From: JBQTIP01 sp052388025
GTDB taxonomy: Bacteria > Actinomycetota > UBA4738 > HRBIN12
Length of the DNA: 6,740 nucleotides
Direction: 5' to 3'
NCBI GenBank assembly: GCA_052388025.1
Contig: JBQTIP010000284.1
Location: forward strand, 1-6,740
The translations under genes were made by a program, and so were the position numbers. Positions 4,988 to 6,740 of the stretch are shown here, in pieces (the stretch's first letter is position 1; each line of letters starts with the position of its first letter). The notes below the pieces were generated by a model. That model was not told the origin of the DNA, did not search any database, and saw only the letters and a list, made by a program, of their open reading frames with translations.

Positions 4988-5764
4988 ATGGAGTACGTCA
5001 CGTCGAGGGACGGCACCAGGATCGCGTTCGACCGGCTCGGACAGGGACCACCCGTGGTGCTCGTGTCCGGCGGGTCGGTGGACCGGAGGTCGAACGCAGG
5101 GCTCGCCGAGCAGTTGGCCTCGGACTTCGCGGTGTTCAACTACGACCGGCGCGGCCGCGGGCCCAGCAGCGACACGCCGCCGTACGCGATCGAGCGCGAG
5201 ATCGAGGACATCGAGGCCGTGATCGAGGCGAGCGGGGGCGAGACGGGCCTTTACGGTTCGTCCTCGGGCGCCGTGCTGGCGATGGATGCCGCTGAGGCGG
5301 GTCTGCCGGTCGCGAAGCTCGCGATGTGGGAGCCGCCGTTCATACCGGAGGGGATCCCCGCGCCGCCGGAGGACCAGGTCGAGCAGTACGAGCGAATGGT
5401 CGCCGAGGGCCGGCGCGGCGACGCGGTCGAGTACTTCATGTCGAAGGTCGTGGGCCTCCCGCCCGAGTTCATCGAGGGCGCGAAACAGCAGTCGTTCTGG
5501 GCCGCGACCGAGGCGCTCGCCCACACGCTCGCGTACGACGCCAGGATCATGAGCGACTATCGGATCCCGGTCGATCGCGCCGGCGGCGTGAAGGTCCCGA
5601 CGCTCGTGATCGCCGGCGGCGCCGACATGCCGTGGATGCGGGACACCGCCGCCGCGCTCGCCGGGGCGCTCCCGCAGGGCGAGACGCGCTTCCTGGACGG
5701 GCAAGGGCACGACGTCGATCCGACGGTCCTCGCGCCGGTGCTGAAGGGATTATTCGCGGCATGA
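4988..5764 (+). CDS. alpha/beta hydrolase
   Basis: 258 residues, a usual size for a cytosolic alpha/beta hydrolase. The nucleophile elbow is G-S-S-S-G at 90-94 with Ser92 as nucleophile. The acid is probably Asp213 (IAGGADMPWM) and the base His241 (DGQGHDVDP). The segment VVLVSGGSVDRR (23-34) is the oxyanion-hole strand and NYDRRGRGPSS (51-61) the typical loop after the third strand. Residues about 117-190 form the lid, rich in acidic residues. No signal peptide or membrane helix is seen. Relatives hydrolyse esters, lactones or enol esters; the substrate is open. AAGGAGGA at 4975-4982 precedes the ATG by 5 bases, and only 15 bases separate it from the SRPBCC gene. Its TGA is overlapped by the next gene (ATGA). 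Confidence 0.85.
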   Translation: MEYVTSRDGTRIAFDRLGQGPPVVLVSGGSVDRRSNAGLAEQLASDFAVFNYDRRGRGPSSDTPPYAIEREIEDIEAVIEASGGETGLYGSSSGAVLAMDAAEAGLPVAKLAMWEPPFIPEGIPAPPEDQVEQYERMVAEGRRGDAVEYFMSKVVGLPPEFIEGAKQQSFWAATEALAHTLAYDARIMSDYRIPVDRAGGVKVPTLVIAGGADMPWMRDTAAALAGALPQGETRFLDGQGHDVDPTVLAPVLKGLFAA

Positions 5765-6183
5765 AGCCGCGAATCACGATCCTTACGATCGGCGTCGACG
5801 ACCTCGAGGCGTCGGTGGGCTTCTACCGGGACGGCCTCGGACTGCCGACCGAGGGGATCGTCGGGACCGAGTTCGAGCACGGCACCGTCGCGTTCTTCGA
5901 GCTGCAGCCGGGGATGCGGCTCGCGGCGTGGCCGAGGCGCTCGATCGCGCACGACACGGGGATCCCGCAGACGCCGCGCAGCCCGACGGAGTTCACGATC
6001 GGCCACAACGTCGGGAGCCGGGAGGCCGTCGACGGGGTGATGCGGCAAGCGGCGGACGCCGGGGCGACGATCGTGAAGCCGGCGCAGGAGACCTTCTGGG
6101 GCGGCTACGCCGGGTACTTCCAGGATCCCGACGATCACCTTTGGGAGGTCGCGTGGAACCCGGCGATGGTTGTTGAGGACTGA
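5761..6183 (+). CDS. VOC (glyoxalase/bleomycin-resistance/dioxygenase fold) protein
   Basis: 140 residues, one complete VOC unit of two beta-alpha-beta-beta-beta modules. Module one contains ITILTIGVDDLEASVGFYRD (5-24), GLGLPTEGIVG and TVAFFELQPGMRLAAW (42-57). Module two contains FTIGHNVGSREAVDGVMRQA (78-97), GATIVKPAQETFWGGYAGYF (101-120) and DPDDHLWEVAWNP (122-134). Glu129 in LWEVAW occupies the usual metal-ligand position of strand eight. The first-strand ligand (often His) is Thr or Ile here, so metal chemistry is uncertain and a binding role is possible. The start at 5761 overlaps the hydrolase stop as ATGA; GAAGGGA at 5744-5750 may help initiation. It is the last gene of the operon. 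Family functions range from isomerases and dioxygenases to drug sequestration. Confidence 0.82.
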   Translation: MKPRITILTIGVDDLEASVGFYRDGLGLPTEGIVGTEFEHGTVAFFELQPGMRLAAWPRRSIAHDTGIPQTPRSPTEFTIGHNVGSREAVDGVMRQAADAGATIVKPAQETFWGGYAGYFQDPDDHLWEVAWNPAMVVED

Positions 6184-6235
6184 CCGGCTCGCGGGGTGGG
6201 CCCTTGAGGCCTTCCCTCCGCTAGGCTCGTCTCCC
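6184..6235 (+). promoter_or_regulatory. intergenic stretch with -10-like TAGGCT before the cyclase remnant
   Basis: Fifty-two bases separate the VOC stop from a GTG at 6236. TAGGCT at 6222-6227 sits 8 bases before that GTG, again a leaderless-type arrangement, but no -35 box is at the right distance (TTGAGG at 6204-6209 is only 12 bases away). No clear terminator for the upstream operon is visible, only the short GC-rich GGGCCC at 6198-6203. Confidence 0.35.
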
Positions 6236-6612
6236 GTGTCGGACGAGCCCGGACCCGTCGATCGACGCGATCGTAGACACGACGCCGCTGCAGATGTTCG
6301 TGATGGCCGCGGACATCCGCGAGTCGACGACGCTGATGAAGGAGGCCGTCCGCTTCGAGCTGTTCGCGAAGACCATGGACAAGTTCGTCTCGGCGGTCCG
6401 ACGCGGGATCGGCACCCCGGGCGGCTGGTTCGACAAGTTCACCGGCGACGGGTTCCTCGCGTACTGGGTCGTGCAGCAGGGAGCGGACGACCTCGAGTAC
6501 CAGCGGCGGTTCGTCGAGGCCGCCGGCAACCTCGCGCACACCGCGAACGAGCTTATCCGGCTGTTCGGGCACCGCGTCCTCGAGGACTTCCGGCGGAACT
6601 CGAGGAACCTGC
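6236..6612 (+). pseudogene. class III adenylate/guanylate cyclase domain, N-terminal half, frameshifted and truncated
   Basis: The frame with ATG 6294 reads MFVMAADIRESTTLM (metal-binding Asp at residue 7) and GGWFDKFTGDGFLAYW (second metal Asp at 52; Lys48 at the base-specifying position). It then continues through a helical stretch to VLEDFRRNSRNL. These are the first strands of a class III nucleotidyl cyclase, which makes cAMP or cGMP. The preceding 11 codons in this frame (DAIVDTTPLQ) also look genuine but have no start. The nearest leaderless-type GTG at 6236 is in another frame, so one indel near 6245-6265 probably broke the start. After about 6610 family homology stops and 14 unrelated residues lead to a TGA at 6651-6653. 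The second catalytic half, with the transition-state Asn and Arg, is missing, so no activity is expected. Confidence 0.7.
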
Positions 6613-6740
6613 GAAAGGCAGGGAATCGTCCAGCAACGAGTGGGTGCCCTTGAGATCAAGTGCGCACGTCAGAGAGGGGAAGTTGGTCCTATTCCTGCCG
6701 GTAGCGAAGGGGACCGAATCGCATTCCTAAACCGCGAGCG
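6613..6740. other. unassigned sequence after the cyclase breakpoint
   Basis: Composition becomes less GC-rich just where cyclase homology ends. A short hairpin (CCTGC GAAAG GCAGG, 6608-6622) marks the junction. GGCAGGGAAT at 6617-6626 is nearly the reverse complement of ATTCCTGCC at 6691-6699. One plus-strand frame is open to the right edge, but I recognise nothing in it on either strand. It may be the edge of another inserted element. Confidence 0.3.

Noticed and set aside
3854..5710. Very long open frame on the minus strand (618 codons) across the operon
   Set aside because: It is antisense to the regulator, SRPBCC and hydrolase genes, all of which have clear family motifs, starts and ribosome binding sites. 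Its translation is Arg/Pro/Gly-rich without recognisable domains, as expected from high-GC codon bias on the opposite strand.
5326..6183. Extended 285-codon version of the VOC gene
   Set aside because: The first ~145 codons are a frame shadow inside the hydrolase. VOC homology begins exactly at the ATG at 5761, which overlaps the hydrolase stop.
6608..6740. Group II intron or tRNA-like sequence at the right edge
   Set aside because: I looked for an intron 5' end or domain V pattern and for tRNA arms near GTGCGCACGTCAGAG and found neither.

Overview
This is a high-GC window that most likely comes from an actinobacterium, probably an uncultivated soil or sediment lineage. The pointers are a Replic_Relax family gene, a deazaflavin (F420)-type Ddn-family protein, a DtxR/MntR-type regulator with a FeoA-like SH3 tail, and a promoter placed for a leaderless transcript. 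The organism call is inferred from gene families, not from a marker gene.

Left part (1-3545) is a graveyard of mobile DNA. It opens with the last 27 codons and right end of an IS481-type transposase (+ strand). On the minus strand, read from 1750 down to 123, lie three pieces of one degraded actinobacterial conjugative or integrative element. They are the C-terminal tail of a TraG/VirD4-like coupling ATPase with an Arg-Ser tetrapeptide repeat, a Replic_Relax gene overlapping it by ATGA and carrying a frameshift near 1030, and the C-terminal coiled-coil segment of a large serine recombinase joined out of frame to the Replic_Relax tail near 635. Facing away on the + strand are a DtxR/MntR-like regulator (1753) that has lost three of the usual metal ligands and runs into an unrelated tail, a short gap, and an apparently intact Ddn-type oxidoreductase (2788-3189). 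Two N-terminal transposase stubs follow, one IS3-type orfA and one IS481-type with a one-base deletion.

Right part (3570-6183) is a healthy, tightly packed operon: winged-helix regulator, SRPBCC (AHSA1-like) protein, alpha/beta hydrolase and VOC-fold protein. The junctions are a 1-nt overlap, a 15-nt gap and an ATGA overlap. A TTGACC-18-TAGGAT promoter sits so that transcription should begin at or next to the GTG start codon. The layout resembles ArsR-regulated small-molecule response or turnover units. The substrate cannot be read from sequence.

The window closes with the N-terminal half of a class III nucleotidyl cyclase domain. It is frameshifted at its start and cut off near 6610 by unrelated, unassigned sequence.

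The most notable points are the dense series of broken gene junctions on the left, the RS-repeat tail, a perfect 11-bp palindrome at the start of the Replic_Relax gene, the ligand-less DtxR-like regulator, and the leaderless four-gene operon. I did not see a clearly new defence or biosynthetic system.
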